Below are positions 33,606-44,580 of a DNA stretch of 64,000 bases, in pieces. A program made the translations under genes and the position numbers. The stretch's first letter is position 1. Every line of letters starts with the position of its first letter. This DNA comes from Seiridium cupressi (Eukaryota > Ascomycota > Sordariomycetes > Amphisphaeriales > Sporocadaceae): the NCBI GenBank assembly GCA_036674765.1, contig JARVKI010000016.1, forward strand, positions 372,001-436,000. The letters are read 5' to 3'. Below the pieces are notes generated by a model. It made no database searches and was not told where the DNA came from. It worked only from the letters and a program-made list of their open reading frames with translations.

Positions 33606-34977
33606 ATGCCGTTTCACAAAGGCTGGCTTCCTCGTGAGGGGCTCACATCTGATCCGATCTTGAGCCTCATTGGCAAGACGGCGCTCAACCCAGCGCTTTT
33701 GCTGCCCATACTGTTGCTTGCTAAGTTTACCAAGAAAGGCGAGGATCTATCTATACTCCATCCGTTGGCATTCTCCAGAGCAAAGACACTATTTTATCTT
33801 GGTCTGACAAGATGGCTGAGCGCATACTATTCTGAGGGTGTTGTCAACAACTGGACGAGTGACAAATACGATTGGCCAAATGAGATCGCCGTCGTCACCG
33901 GAGGCGCTGGCGGAATTGGTGGTCATGTCGTCAAGCTGCTCGCTGAGCGAGGGGTCAAGGTCGTGGTCCTGGATATCCAAGACCTTAGTTTTGAGGCTGG
34001 TGAGTAGATTTGTATCCCCCCAACCTACACACAACCTCGAAAACCAAGCGACTGACACTGCGCAGGCCCCAATATCCACTACTACAAGTGCGACTTGACA
34101 AATACCTCGAACATCAAGGATGTTGCTGCCAAGGTCCGCTCAGAGGTGGGCGACCCGACAATTCTCGTAAATAACGCCGGCATCGCGCGTGGCAAGACGA
34201 TCCTCGAGACTTCGGAGAAGGACCTGAAGTTTACCTTTGACGTTAACACGTTTGCGCACTTTTATACGGTGAAGGAGTTTCTGCCTGCGATGGTCAAGCG
34301 CAACCATGGTAAGTACTGATTCCAATGCCACTTTGGATATGCTCTTTTACTATTCTAAGAATTTCCTACGTCCTCGTCGTCGGGACTCGGAAAGAACCGA
34401 ACAAGAACATTATGATTTGACTGATTACCATGTTCTTTCACAAACTTACCGCAAAGCTAACCTGTTCTGATGCATAGGGATGGTTGTGACCGTTGCGTCC
34501 TTTGCTGCTTGGATGACTGTCCCCAACATGGTTGATTACGGCGCGTCCAAGGCTGCGGCTGCCTCGTTTCATGAAGGGCTGTCGGCAGAGTTGAAGACAA
34601 GATACAATGCACCCAAGGTCCGAACAATTGTCGTAAACCAGGGGTACACCAAGACTGCACTGTTCACGGGTTACCACAATGATAGCCGATTCCTGGCTCC
34701 GACACTGGAGCCGGAAAGCGTGGCTGAGGCCATTGTGAAGCAGATCTTCATTGGCAAGAGTGGACAAGTTGTCGCCCCAAAATTTGGCACAATAATGCAG
34801 GCGCTGAGAGCGATGCCTCACTGGTATTCGTACAACCTACGTGCCAAGGGGCAGAATATGATGGCGAACTTTAGTGGACGTCAAGTTGTCAGTGATCTAG
34901 ATAAGCATTATGCGGGCAGGGAAAACGAGAAGGGGGATGTTGACGGAAGTACAGTACTCATACCAGAGGCGAAGTAA
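33606..34977 (+). CDS. Short-chain dehydrogenase/reductase, RDH10/SDR16C-like
   Basis: Three exons: 33606-33999, 34066-34308 and 34478-34977, with introns of 66 and 169 nt. The product is 378 residues. After an N-terminal extension with a hydrophobic helix (NPALLLPILLLAKF, residues 28-41) comes the Rossmann glycine motif TGGAGGIG at 98-105. The structural NNAG follows in exon 2 (VNNAGIARG), then the catalytic Ser (VTVASFAAW, Ser220) and YGASK (Tyr233, Lys237). These are the complete classical SDR signatures, so it should be an active NAD(P)-dependent oxidoreductase. The extension and the long C-terminus suit the membrane-associated RDH10 / SDR16C group, whose fungal members act on lipid-like alcohols or ketones; the substrate is not known. 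It converges on the dienoyl-CoA reductase gene with 281 bases between the stops. Confidence 0.88.
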
Positions 34978-35258
34978 ACCTGCGTTAGAATTGAGGGAGG
35001 ATGAGTATATATGTATGTTCGTGGAGTAGCATCGGACAGTTTGCATTAACAGCGCGCTGAAATCAATGCGTGATCAATTTCCTCATAGCTACAACAGCAA
35101 TCATAATTTCTTGTAGTTTGGGGGGAATGTGTAAATTGACGCGCAATCAGACAGAGCAAGACAATTCATATAGGTACGCTTGAATTCTCCGTGATGAAAT
35201 CAGAAAGCCGCCAACGCATCAATGCAGCAGATCCTAATCAAGATAAATTCCCACTGTA

Positions 35259-36266
35259 TCATAGCTTGGGCTTCTCTTTCCGCCCGCTTTTGACATTCTT
35301 GGAGAACTCGCCTGTGAACAGGAAATTCGGATATTGCGTGGTTGCGTCCGTCCCAACACCAGCTGCCGTCTTCAATCTCCAGTTTGCGCCATCGACGACG
35401 AGGATTTCGCCGTTGACATAGTTGCCCGCGTCGCTGAATATATAGACCGTGGCATCCGCGATGTCACGAATGGTTCCCCAGCGTCCAAGCGGGATACTGG
35501 CCGCTATCTGAGATTGGTCGTCGCCGGTCCCAGAGAGTCTGAGCATGCCCTCAGTGTTCTCGATACCACCTGGTGTAATGACGTTTGAGGTCACCCCGTA
35601 TGGCCCATATTCGAGACTGACGGATGCCATCAGTGAATCCACCGAGGCCTTGGCAGCAGACACGTGAGCCTGCATAGGCATGCCGGTGTAGTGAAAGCTT
35701 GCTGAGATGTAGATGATTCTCCCTCCCGTCAAACCATCCTTGCTTGGATTCGGATTCCGCTTTGCTGATTCTACTAAATAAGGCGCGGTCGCCTTGATTG
35801 TGTTAAAGGTGCCTAAGACGTCAATGTCCATGACGGACTTGAACCCATTGGAGCTCAGCCCGGAGATGGGTGCCACGAAGTTGCCAGCAGCTCCCGCTAT
35901 CACGAAGTCGATTGCGCCGAGCTCCTTGACGCACCGCTCAGCAGCTTTCTTGAGGCTCTCGGGATCCCGCACATCGCAGCCGCCGATACCGATCACCTTG
36001 GCGCCTGGCCGCGCTGTCGCAATGTCCTTTGCGACTGTTTCCGTCTTCTCCACATTGCGGCCAATGATGCAGGCATTTGCGCCTAGGTAGACCAGAGCGC
36101 GTGTCTGCGCGCTGCATATAGTGCCGGCTCCGCCCGTCACGAATACCACGCGACCATCTAGGGAAAGTCATTAGCAGCTGGACGCACGTATCGAGGTGAG
36201 TGCTTGCTCACTAAAGATGCCATCCCTCCAGACAGAGCTCAGATACTCTGATCTTTCGATGGGCAT
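35259..36266 (-). CDS. Peroxisomal-type 2,4-dienoyl-CoA reductase
   Basis: Two exons, 36266-36212 and 36157-35259, joined over a 54-nt intron; the product is 317 residues. The short first exon supplies MPIERSEYLSSVWRDGIF, the typical leader of fungal dienoyl-CoA reductases. The Rossmann motif reads FVTGGAGTICSAQ. The usual YxxxK is replaced by HVSAAK, as in the peroxisomal group (Sps19, DECR2), with the Lys kept. The IITPGGIENTEG-like region (VITPGGIENTEG) and LGRWGTIRDIADATVYIFSD are also characteristic. The enzyme reduces 2,4-dienoyl-CoA with NADPH so that unsaturated fatty acids can complete beta-oxidation. The C-terminus is PKL, a non-canonical match to the peroxisomal SKL signal, so import by PTS1 is plausible but not certain. 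Confidence 0.9.
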
Positions 36267-36962
36267 GTTGAAATACTCTAATGGGAGCAGAGATTAGAAG
36301 AAGCGGGAGCGGTGTCGGTAATGACCAGCAGCAACGTTCCGGAATGTAGTCTTCGATCCGAGCGCCAGAGGAAACCAGATTATACACGGCACGAGCACAG
36401 AGTAGTTGCTGATGAAGAGCGTCAAGAATTCGTACCCAGTCCGCCTCTACTACTTCTTTGCAGTCTTATTACATGCACTGGCAGTCCGGGGTAATCGACT
36501 AGCTCACGGTTGGAGGCCCGCTGCCTCGGCTCCTGGTGGGGACTCTGGTTGCATGTAGGGAAGCGGTGTCAGTGGTCCATCTCGAGTAACCAGTGAGTTA
36601 TCTCTTATCTGCATAAAGCTGCATAACTCAAGAGCTACTGTATGCATCAGCCTGTCGCTTGCCTGTCCGACTGCAACGCATCAAATGGAAAGACGTTGAT
36701 TGGTGTGCCCCAGATTCCGGCAGGAACAGAGCTGGAGTCACTCGAGTCACTAAGCCTGATCGACCAGTGACGCATGGATGGAACTGTTTGGCGGCTACTC
36801 GCTTTCCCATGAGCCCACCGCCACCAGCCCAAGCCTGAGCCATTACCCACCCTCACAGCACCTGGAGCACCTGAAGCACATCCATCTCGACTTGTCCTGC
36901 ATCAAGCGCTCCAACCCGAATTCACATCGCAACTTTTCATCGCCCGCTTGGTCCTTTGAATC
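36267..36962. other. Divergent promoter region
   Basis: About 700 bases between the starts of the dienoyl-CoA reductase (minus) and the Atg33-like gene (plus). No supported coding sequence. Confidence 0.45.
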
Positions 36963-37763
36963 ATGGCGTCCAAGAAGGTGTCGGTCTTCAAGTTCGTCGG
37001 GACGGTTTCCCTCGGTCTCCTGACGGTGAGTAGCTCGCCCCCAACAATGACGTCCGATCCCAGCACCACCCCACCTGCCTCCCTTCAAACTCCCCGCCTT
37101 ATGGCATCTCACGATAGTTGGGCCGTCATGGCTTATTGCGCATTCGAGAACGCATTGTTGTATGATACGAGATGAACTATACTGACTGCTTCTTAGGGCG
37201 CATCATACACCCTCTCGACCTTCACGATCCCCCAGCTCCTCGATCTCCCCTCGGCCTCAAGCGCCGCGAAGGCTTTCCGTTCCATAAGCGCCACCGCGAC
37301 AACGCATCTCAACGCTCTGACTGGTGCCGCGGGCTCTGCCTTTCTTCTCGCCTTCGCGCTCTCCCCGAGCGGTTTCAGACACCCTTACCTGCTGTACACA
37401 TCGTTGTTCGTCTTTAGTACACGCCTGACTGGTTACATCGCACCAACGCTCTTTGGCGTGCCCAGTGACTTCTCGCAAAGGAGGGCTGCGCTAACCAAGG
37501 CTCGCAAGGATAAGGCCGCTGCGAAGCGCATGGAACAGAGCTATGAGGTCTTGGGTGAGACGCAGAGTGATGAGGGTCTGAGCGGTGAGGACGCTGAGGA
37601 GGAGATTAATGGTGAAGAGGTACGTAGCGAAGTTGAGTACTTCGTCAAGAACCAGTTGGTACAGACTGCGTTGGCTGGTATTGGTTTCACCATGGCCGTT
37701 ATTGGAATCTGGGGAGATGGCGTCTTCGACTCTGTGAGCGAGACTGTTGTGATTGCACTGTAA
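36963..37763 (+). CDS. Atg33/Scm4-like mitochondrial membrane protein
   Basis: Two exons, 36963-37025 and 37197-37763, joined over a 171-nt intron (donor ACG/GTGAGT, acceptor TTCTTAG); the product is 209 residues. It begins MASKKVSVFKFVGTVSLGLL and continues GASYTLSTFTIPQLLDLPSA, the conserved start of the fungal Atg33 family. Four hydrophobic segments are visible, at about residues 8-30, 65-80 and 88-105, and near the C-terminus (ALAGIGFTMAVIGIWGDGVF). An acidic, charged loop lies at about 125-175. In yeast Atg33 is a mitochondrial outer-membrane protein needed for mitophagy, and Scm4 is its paralog. The family assignment is good; a role in mitophagy here is by homology only. Confidence 0.85.
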
Positions 37764-38561
37764 GGGAGGCAGGATGTTAGAATGGCCATAAATATGGCGG
37801 CGACCGGAGGAGGGCAAACATACCATTACCTTTTGAGCATGGCTCCGCACCATTCACACTCCTTAATGATGGAGCAGGGGATTGTTTCGGGCAAGCCACC
37901 TGGGAGTTCCGGCGGAGGTTGTATCAGAATCAGGAAATTTGAAGTCTGAAATGCACTCGGTGAATCGTCTGCGAACGAATTCGGAATCTCTCCTATCACA
38001 GATATTCTCGGCTCACTTAAAACATAGCGTTTAGAGTATTATGATGGCCGGAGCAAGTCTGGGGTTTTGTTCAATTACGAATCGATGTTACCATGTATCT
38101 GAGTCTCATGCCGGCTCTATATCTCGAGTGACGGCTTCTCTCTCTCTTAAGTCCCTCAGTAGGCTTATAGTTGAAGTCTTTCTCCATTTCGATGTGCATA
38201 GTCCGTCAACACTTACTTTTGTCTTACACGATCGGACCCGTTACACGATGAGAATTAAAAGCTATGGTTGTTCAAGCTACGACATAGGCCGTATCATAGC
38301 GACTTGGCTTGGACAACAACGTTTGTCCTTTCTACGTGAATCCCAATTTAAGAGATTGTATCTTCCACGTGTCGCGAAAACCGGAACGAAGGACAATGAA
38401 GACAGCACCAGAACCATCTTCACCAGTAATTTGGAACCTTAGGCAAGGAAGTAGCCTAATGGCCAACAAGACCATAAGTAGGTACTCAGGACTTACCGCT
38501 TCCTCATCAGAAATCACGAAGGTCCCTCACAGCAATTTTCACTTGCCGAAAAGCCTCCAAA
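37764..38561. other. Intergenic, no supported gene
   Basis: Downstream flank of the Atg33-like gene. A 133-codon open frame at 38041-38442 has no domain and is probably chance. Confidence 0.4.
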
Positions 38562-38840
38562 ATGCTCAGAACCATTAGCAATATCTTCGTCCTGTTGGTC
38601 GACTGGGTTTGCGACGTCTTTACCAAAACCAGAAATCCTACTGCTCCTACGGACTCGTTGAAATCTGTTTTGGCTTGCATTCTCATTCAAGTTATCATCG
38701 ACATTCTGTATCAAGTCTCAAGGTTCCTGCTCCGACAGGCCCTAGCAATCATGAGGTCCTTCGCATGGCTATTTAGCTACCTGTTCCCTTGCGGATCCAC
38801 GTCGCGAAGACAGACGCCTAAAGGGCAGATTGTCGAGTGA
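38562..38840 (+). CDS. Possible 92-residue membrane protein
   Basis: An ATG-started frame of 92 codons with a strongly amphipathic or hydrophobic make-up: MLRTISNIFVLLVDWVCDVF, SVLACILIQVIIDILYQVSR and AIMRSFAWLFSYLFPCG, ending in a basic polar tail. Three possible membrane helices in so short a protein make it more interesting than a random frame. It has no family that I recognise and no supporting neighbour. It may be a chance open frame; kept at low confidence. Confidence 0.25.
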   Translation: MLRTISNIFVLLVDWVCDVFTKTRNPTAPTDSLKSVLACILIQVIIDILYQVSRFLLRQALAIMRSFAWLFSYLFPCGSTSRRQTPKGQIVE

Positions 38841-39503
38841 CCGAACACTATGGTTGACTCAACGCGTCACTCCCACATGACTTCAGAGATATCATTCGAG
38901 TGGCTTTTCAAAGATTGCTGGTCGTGAAGGGAAGCTTGTCCAGTAGTAGACTCTGATGAAATCGGCGGAAGTATTCAAACAGAGGGCCGAAACCGATATT
39001 GATGAGGTCTCATTTAGGTGGGAGGTCGACCGCTTTGCGGATTTCGGAATGGTTTAGAGGAGCCATGGGGTTACTTGTCGTCTCATCTACAGAGTAGCAT
39101 AAGATCAGCAGATACAAATCATACTATACACTACATATACGTGCAATACCATCTTTGCTCTTTGGCGCTGACTTGTTAAAGTGAAGATCGGACAACTGCC
39201 CACACAGCCACTCTGACGAAAGCGTACATGGCTGTATTTGTATCTTCTAGAGGTTAAAAGGTGTCTTTGCTCACAGCGCAAGGAAACAACTCGGCTTCTA
39301 AATCCTAGTATCGACGCACATCAAAAGCATTTATGAACGCACGGTCTTGGGAGGTGTGAACATCTCTGTTGTGCCTCGCTAAAGATGAGGCAGGGCATGC
39401 TGTATACCCATAACGCACTCAAGATATTTACGGATTTTGAGAGCAACGCCAGACTCCAATGCATTGCATGCCATTCCTGAACGCCATGACTTCCAAGTAA
39501 AGC
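38841..39503. other. Intergenic, no supported gene
   Basis: Nothing recognisable. Its right edge is the 3' flank of the Rpf2 gene. Confidence 0.4.
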
Positions 39504-40722
39504 TCAGTTCTTGCTCTTCTTCAACGCCTCGTCTTCAGGCACATCCTTCATTTCATCATCCATATCTCGGCTTCTCTTCAGACCCTTCATTTTCCTGGTC
39601 TGGAGCTCGCTCAGGTCTTGCCTGCCCAGGTGAATTCTGCCGAGCTTGTCGCCCATTGTGTCTGTAGTGACATTCTTCTTAGTTCTCTCCTCATTCGTCT
39701 TTGCCTTCTTGAGCGCCTCCTTCCACATAGCCTCGTCAGGCTCTTGGACTCTACCCACCCTGAAGTCCATACGTGGGCCCATCTCCTCCACCTCAACTCG
39801 GGGCAGCTTCTGGCCACTGCGCCTTGTTGAAATCAGGTAGACGCGGAGATGGATGACTGGCTTGTCAGATTCACCAACAGGCTCTTCTGCTGATATCGAG
39901 ACAAACGACTGCAAGCCTTCTATATCGATTTTATCGCTGGCCTCACCCCTGAAAAAATCAAGGAAGAAACTCTTAGCCATGGTGTACTCATTGGATACCG
40001 GACTCTCGAAGGCCGATCCAGCAAAATGGATCATTGGCCGCAATCCGATTGCTGTCTTCCGGCCTTTGAACTGATCGATCTTTCTATGCGTCTCGGGGTC
40101 TAGGTGGAGTTCAAGCATATCCAATGTGCGATGGTCGAAGGTGCGCACCATTGTGAGGGTGTGCGGTCGTTTCTTGCTTGTGCTTCCGAATACGAGGAGA
40201 GAACAATCGTTCTTTTCTGTGAGGCAATAGAGGTCAGTATTATCTTTTGCGACAAGTGATGGCCGATTTTCATACCCGAGAAGAACTCCAGAGACGAGGC
40301 ATCCTCAAAAGGTCTTATAGCGTTCTTCTTCGTGAATTTTTTGGCGTTGGGAGTTCGAAGCGAGTGAAGATCTGACAGCGCATCCTGTACTATAACAGCC
40401 AAGGTTAGCGATCCCTTCTTTAGAGTGGAAACGCTTAATCAGGAAGTGGTGGCGCTTGAGATAGGCTGTAAAGGGCATGGAATAACTCTGGAAGCTGCTC
40501 ATGGGCTAATTGAATCGATCCGAAGAGACCAAGATACGAACCGATTTGGGAACAGGACGTTCCTCGGAGGAACAAAGCCTGTTTCGTATTCTCGATAGCC
40601 TTCGGGGCCTTTTTCTCGAGAATCCGCTTGCTTCTCGCGTTGCGAGGTTTTCTGACCCTTATTAGCACTTCTCTTCTAAGGTATAGTATTGAGGGAGCAT
40701 TCTCTCACATTTGTCTCAACAT
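39504..40722 (-). CDS. Ribosome production factor 2 (Rpf2, Brix domain)
   Basis: Four exons: 40722-40709 (14 nt, MLRQ plus two bases), 40651-40542, 40389-40276 and 40216-39504. The introns are 57, 152 and 59 nt and the product is 316 residues. The N-terminus assembles as MLRQIKPRNARSKRILEKKA, the conserved Rpf2 start. The Brix domain follows (QALFLRGTSCSQIVQDALSD, FEDASSLEFFSEKNDCSLLV, KRPHTLTMVRTFDHRTLDML, then GLRPMIHFAGSAFE). The C-terminus is Lys/Arg-rich. Rpf2 pairs with Rrs1 and brings the 5S RNP (5S rRNA, Rpl5, Rpl11) into early 60S particles in the nucleolus. For the first intron I chose the GGGTCAG acceptor; nearer candidate acceptors would give a 33-nt intron or a poor branch. Confidence 0.93.
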
Positions 40723-43700
40723 GGCGGTCGAGAAGAAGTCTGCTGTAGTGATTCGATTGAGGATCAAAGCTAACAGCGACTATGTGAGTGGTGGCCAGAG
40801 GGATCTCCTTCGGGTCGAGGCTGAACTGAACTGCTGTAAAGGAAGCACTTGCAGGTCGCAATGATGGAGGGGACGTTTTTGCATAGCAAAAAAATCCGTT
40901 ATCGACAGTCGAAGCATCAGCACGCTAAGATAAAGAAGAAAGCGCCCGCCCCGGCAGAGGTGGGGCAATCCCACACAAATAGTGTGGGGGCTGCTTTCTT
41001 CAAGATGTCAGTAACATTTACCTCGAGAAGCAACGCTGTGAAAGTGGAAGCGCGGATGCATTGAGCTGATGGCAGGCAGCCATAAATCCAAACGAGTTGT
41101 CTCTCTGGGTTTCAGAGATTTGCACAGTCCAATACGAGTTCGAAATTTACTGGCAGCTGGGTCCGGCCACCAATACCGCGTGTCCACGCAAAAGTATGAT
41201 CATTATAACAGCAACAATCCCACCTATAAATCGTCTACGGAAGACGTTCATGGACACTAGATAACCTTGGTCTGATCAATTGGCTATTAAATTTGGGCTT
41301 CAGTGGTCAGTCAATTAACACGGGCCGAGAGCTGCCAGCACAGGATTTGATTCTCCAGCTATCCAAAGGGTCTACAACAGTGGTCTAGCGTTCGCAGAAA
41401 GCATATAGATCATTGGAGAATGGTCATCAGTTCTGCGACGTGAATTTATCCGACCTCAGTGGCACTAAAATTGACGACGTCTTACAGAGGACTTTCGCAC
41501 CGTCTGACGGGCAAATCGATCTGACTACATGTAGGCATGTAGGGATGGAACCGACCATAGACGTTAAATTTATCGTAACAAACAAGTATCTCTTATCGTG
41601 CTTCTTCCCTATTCAGTGTACACAAGGTCTGACTAGCGCATGTCTTTATCCGTAACGTCAGTTCCAGGGTCATTCCAAAACATTGAATCGCGATAGCTCT
41701 TAAGACACTGAAAGGAGCCCTCGCAGTTGTCAATTTCCAAATCAGCGAATCTAATCCAATGAGGCTATGCCGTGACTTACTCATATCGTTCGTCTGGGGC
41801 CAAATGCAAAGACCCAATCAACCTTTCAGCCCAACATCAGATCTCAAAGAATTGAGTATATAAGGTTTAATCGCAGCTATCTTGGCTGGTGTTCATGGTC
41901 GGTCCAAACATCGTCGACTAAAACTCAATATTATCTTTGCATACCCTTATATTTTTAGGCTCCGTCTCGTAAAATAGTTCAAGGCATTACACATGGCTGA
42001 AATGGTGAGAAATGGGCAACGTTGTCGGGCTTTAGGTATATATGATATAACTTCCTATGCCGGTCTATTCGAAAGAGTTACAACTTAAATAATAAGGCTG
42101 CGATATGAATTTTCAAACCTATGAAAGAGTCGATGTTCGGGGATTCTAGAAATTCATAAGTTAGAAATTCGCAAATCTGGCCTCCATTCAAAAGTGCGGG
42201 TCGATGTGGGTGTTTCCTTCCTTTCAAGTTTTCTTACTAACCGACGGGCGAGCAAAACACGATTATATGCCGATAACGAATGAAATGTACACTTGACGCC
42301 CAATACTCGGCGTTAAGATAGGGGTAGTATACTATGCTTGGCCGCATTCTTGAATTGTCGTTGCTTTATGTACCTCATCAAGTCTAGACGTCTGCAGTGG
42401 TTAAGGTTCAAATCAAGCAAGACGGTTCTTGTCATGTTTAATGCGCTACATGGAGCTTGCCTTAAATACATCAAGATTTGGAGGATGGAGTCTTGCTTCT
42501 GTATGCCGTGCTTTGTCCCTCAAATTTGCCGAGACGGGTCGCAGCCCCGAACGCCGCATGTTTAAGGCGTTACCGATGCCGCGATGCGCCTACCGAGCAC
42601 AAGCATATATCTCTTGTGCGTTGTAAGAAAAGAAAAGAAAATCAACAATTACTTCAGAGTGTCTTCAGGAATAAGAGGTCACTATGATGCCCTCAACAGG
42701 AGGTTCTGCCCTCGTAGCCGCGAGCGAAGCCGAGGTGCATGAAAAACCACAACCTGGCCTGTACATCAGGGGAAATCTCAGCTGGGGAGAGCTGAAGCCT
42801 GAACGTCAGCCCTGCGCGACCCGAAATATCCGAATGCGCCCTGCATAAGCGGCTGGCGGCGGAGTGGTCAATTAAAGACCCCTGTTCCTCGTTCGTAATC
42901 TTAAAATGGAGCCGGTCGATCATTGAAGGGTCGTACTATCGAATTGCTGCATTCTCATTTCAACCTTCACGATTCGTAAGATCTTTGTGTCGTCATTGCC
43001 GCGGTGTTGATGACCTCCAAATTTGAAAGGAGATACCCATCGATCAATTGTTTACTCCTTGCACAGCTCAGGAATGGCTTATAGGGTATGTCTAAAGTAG
43101 CATGGTAGCCTCCGCGGGTTTGGTTGAACCAAGTGTCGACGGTAAACACTATCGACGCCTGGTCAATAGTGTTATTCTCCAAAGCTTGACCCATGATTCG
43201 GCGGCGGCTTTGACAAGACGCCAGCTAAAGCTATGGGGGAACGGACTTTAAATAACAGTTCTTGCTTTCTAAGCTCTCCTGTCGCGATCGTTGTCACAGG
43301 TATGAAGCAAATCGCGGCATAACTCCATATTCACTGGCTCAACCATTCGCGTGGTATCGGGACAGAGCGGGGCCCATGAGACATGCGTAGGTTGTCTCAT
43401 CATTTTTCAACGGCGACCGAATTGTGCCTATTTCGAAGACGGGTTTTGATGCACCTAAGCGGTGTGCTGTTGGTGTAATATCCTTGCCTGCTGGAGAATT
43501 CGAACTCGAGATTCATACATTGTAGCTAGGAAGCCACGGACGGACGGGAGGGACACAACTAGAGCTCTAGTGTTATACAAGGACTGATACAGTAAATGAA
43601 GCATGCTAGACAATCGGCTTTGTTACCGGGATTACTCATTTCTATGTACCTACAAACGTCCAGTGCAGTGCCTCCTGTTGTGGCCGAGTCTGCAGTTGGG

Positions 43701-44580
43701 GTCCATGTGTAAGTGACATTCAGCAGGCTCCGAGTAGGTCTGGATGCAGTCGACACTTGTGCAGATGTCTCTCCCCGTTAGCCGCGACCTTGGCAGCATT
43801 GCATACTGCTGCATACCTCCAGCTCCGAAACGCATTCAATATATGAATTATTTCAACGAGAGCCCGCGAACACACCCCCTTTTCCCTTGCAGCCGTGCAG
43901 CTTTCCAGCGCAAATCATTCCCGTATTTTCGTGCGGAGGCCAGTGCCTGTTACATCATTATTAGCGTTCATCTCAGGACACAGCCGCCCTCATTCAACTA
44001 GTAATCCGACCCTTAATATACACCTGACCCCAACCCGGATCAGTAACAGCAGATTCTCCCACGGCGTTCTCATCGCGACATGATCTAGATTTCGCATCCC
44101 GCTCTCTGACGCACGTCCTACATGTGACCCAGGACTGAGCCCGCCCCCATACTAGGCTCTGTTGGCGCACCCTCTCTGACGGCTAAGTCTGGGTCCATCT
44201 CATCCCATTCGAAGAAGTGGCAGCATCGCCATGCTTGAAACCGCCAGTTTGGCCTACCCACTTAGTTCCTCTTCCGCGATCCACTCTCGTTCGCGCACCT
44301 CGCCTTCGAAATCTCTTTAGATTGTATATGTCTATTCGGGGAGAGCTCGTTTGATTTTCTCGGACGTTTATCTCGGGGAATCACCGCTGTTCTAGAAATC
44401 ATCATACTTTTTTTTACGGACCGGCACCTCATAAACCTTGGAGTGCCCCTCGTCGTCAACCGCTGCCAGCCTTGAAACGCAGCCCTGCCCGCACCCGGAA
44501 CCACAGTAGATTGGCACAAAAGGTCAGCTTACGTCCCAAGACCCCACGTGGTGGTTCTCGAAACCCGTCCCGGCCATGAG
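40723..44580. other. 3.9-kb gene-poor stretch
   Basis: The left edge carries the Rpf2 promoter and the right edge the promoter and leader of the DUF1765 gene. Between them the open frames are short. Two adjacent minus-strand frames (43194-42967 and 42923-42693) have coding-like composition but no domain I recognise, and they are in different phases. No transposon ends or long repeats were seen. Confidence 0.4.

Noticed and set aside
40721..40864. Plus-strand frame MAVEKKSAVVIRLRIKANSDY opposite the Rpf2 start
   Set aside because: It lies in the Rpf2 5' flank, shares a palindromic CATG with the Rpf2 start codon and matches no family I know.
42693..43194. Two minus-strand frames with coding-like composition (DTWFNQTRGGYHATLDIPYK; LTFRLQLSPAEISPDVQARL)
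   Set aside because: They are in different phases with stops between, and no domain is recognised; not enough to call a gene or a relic.
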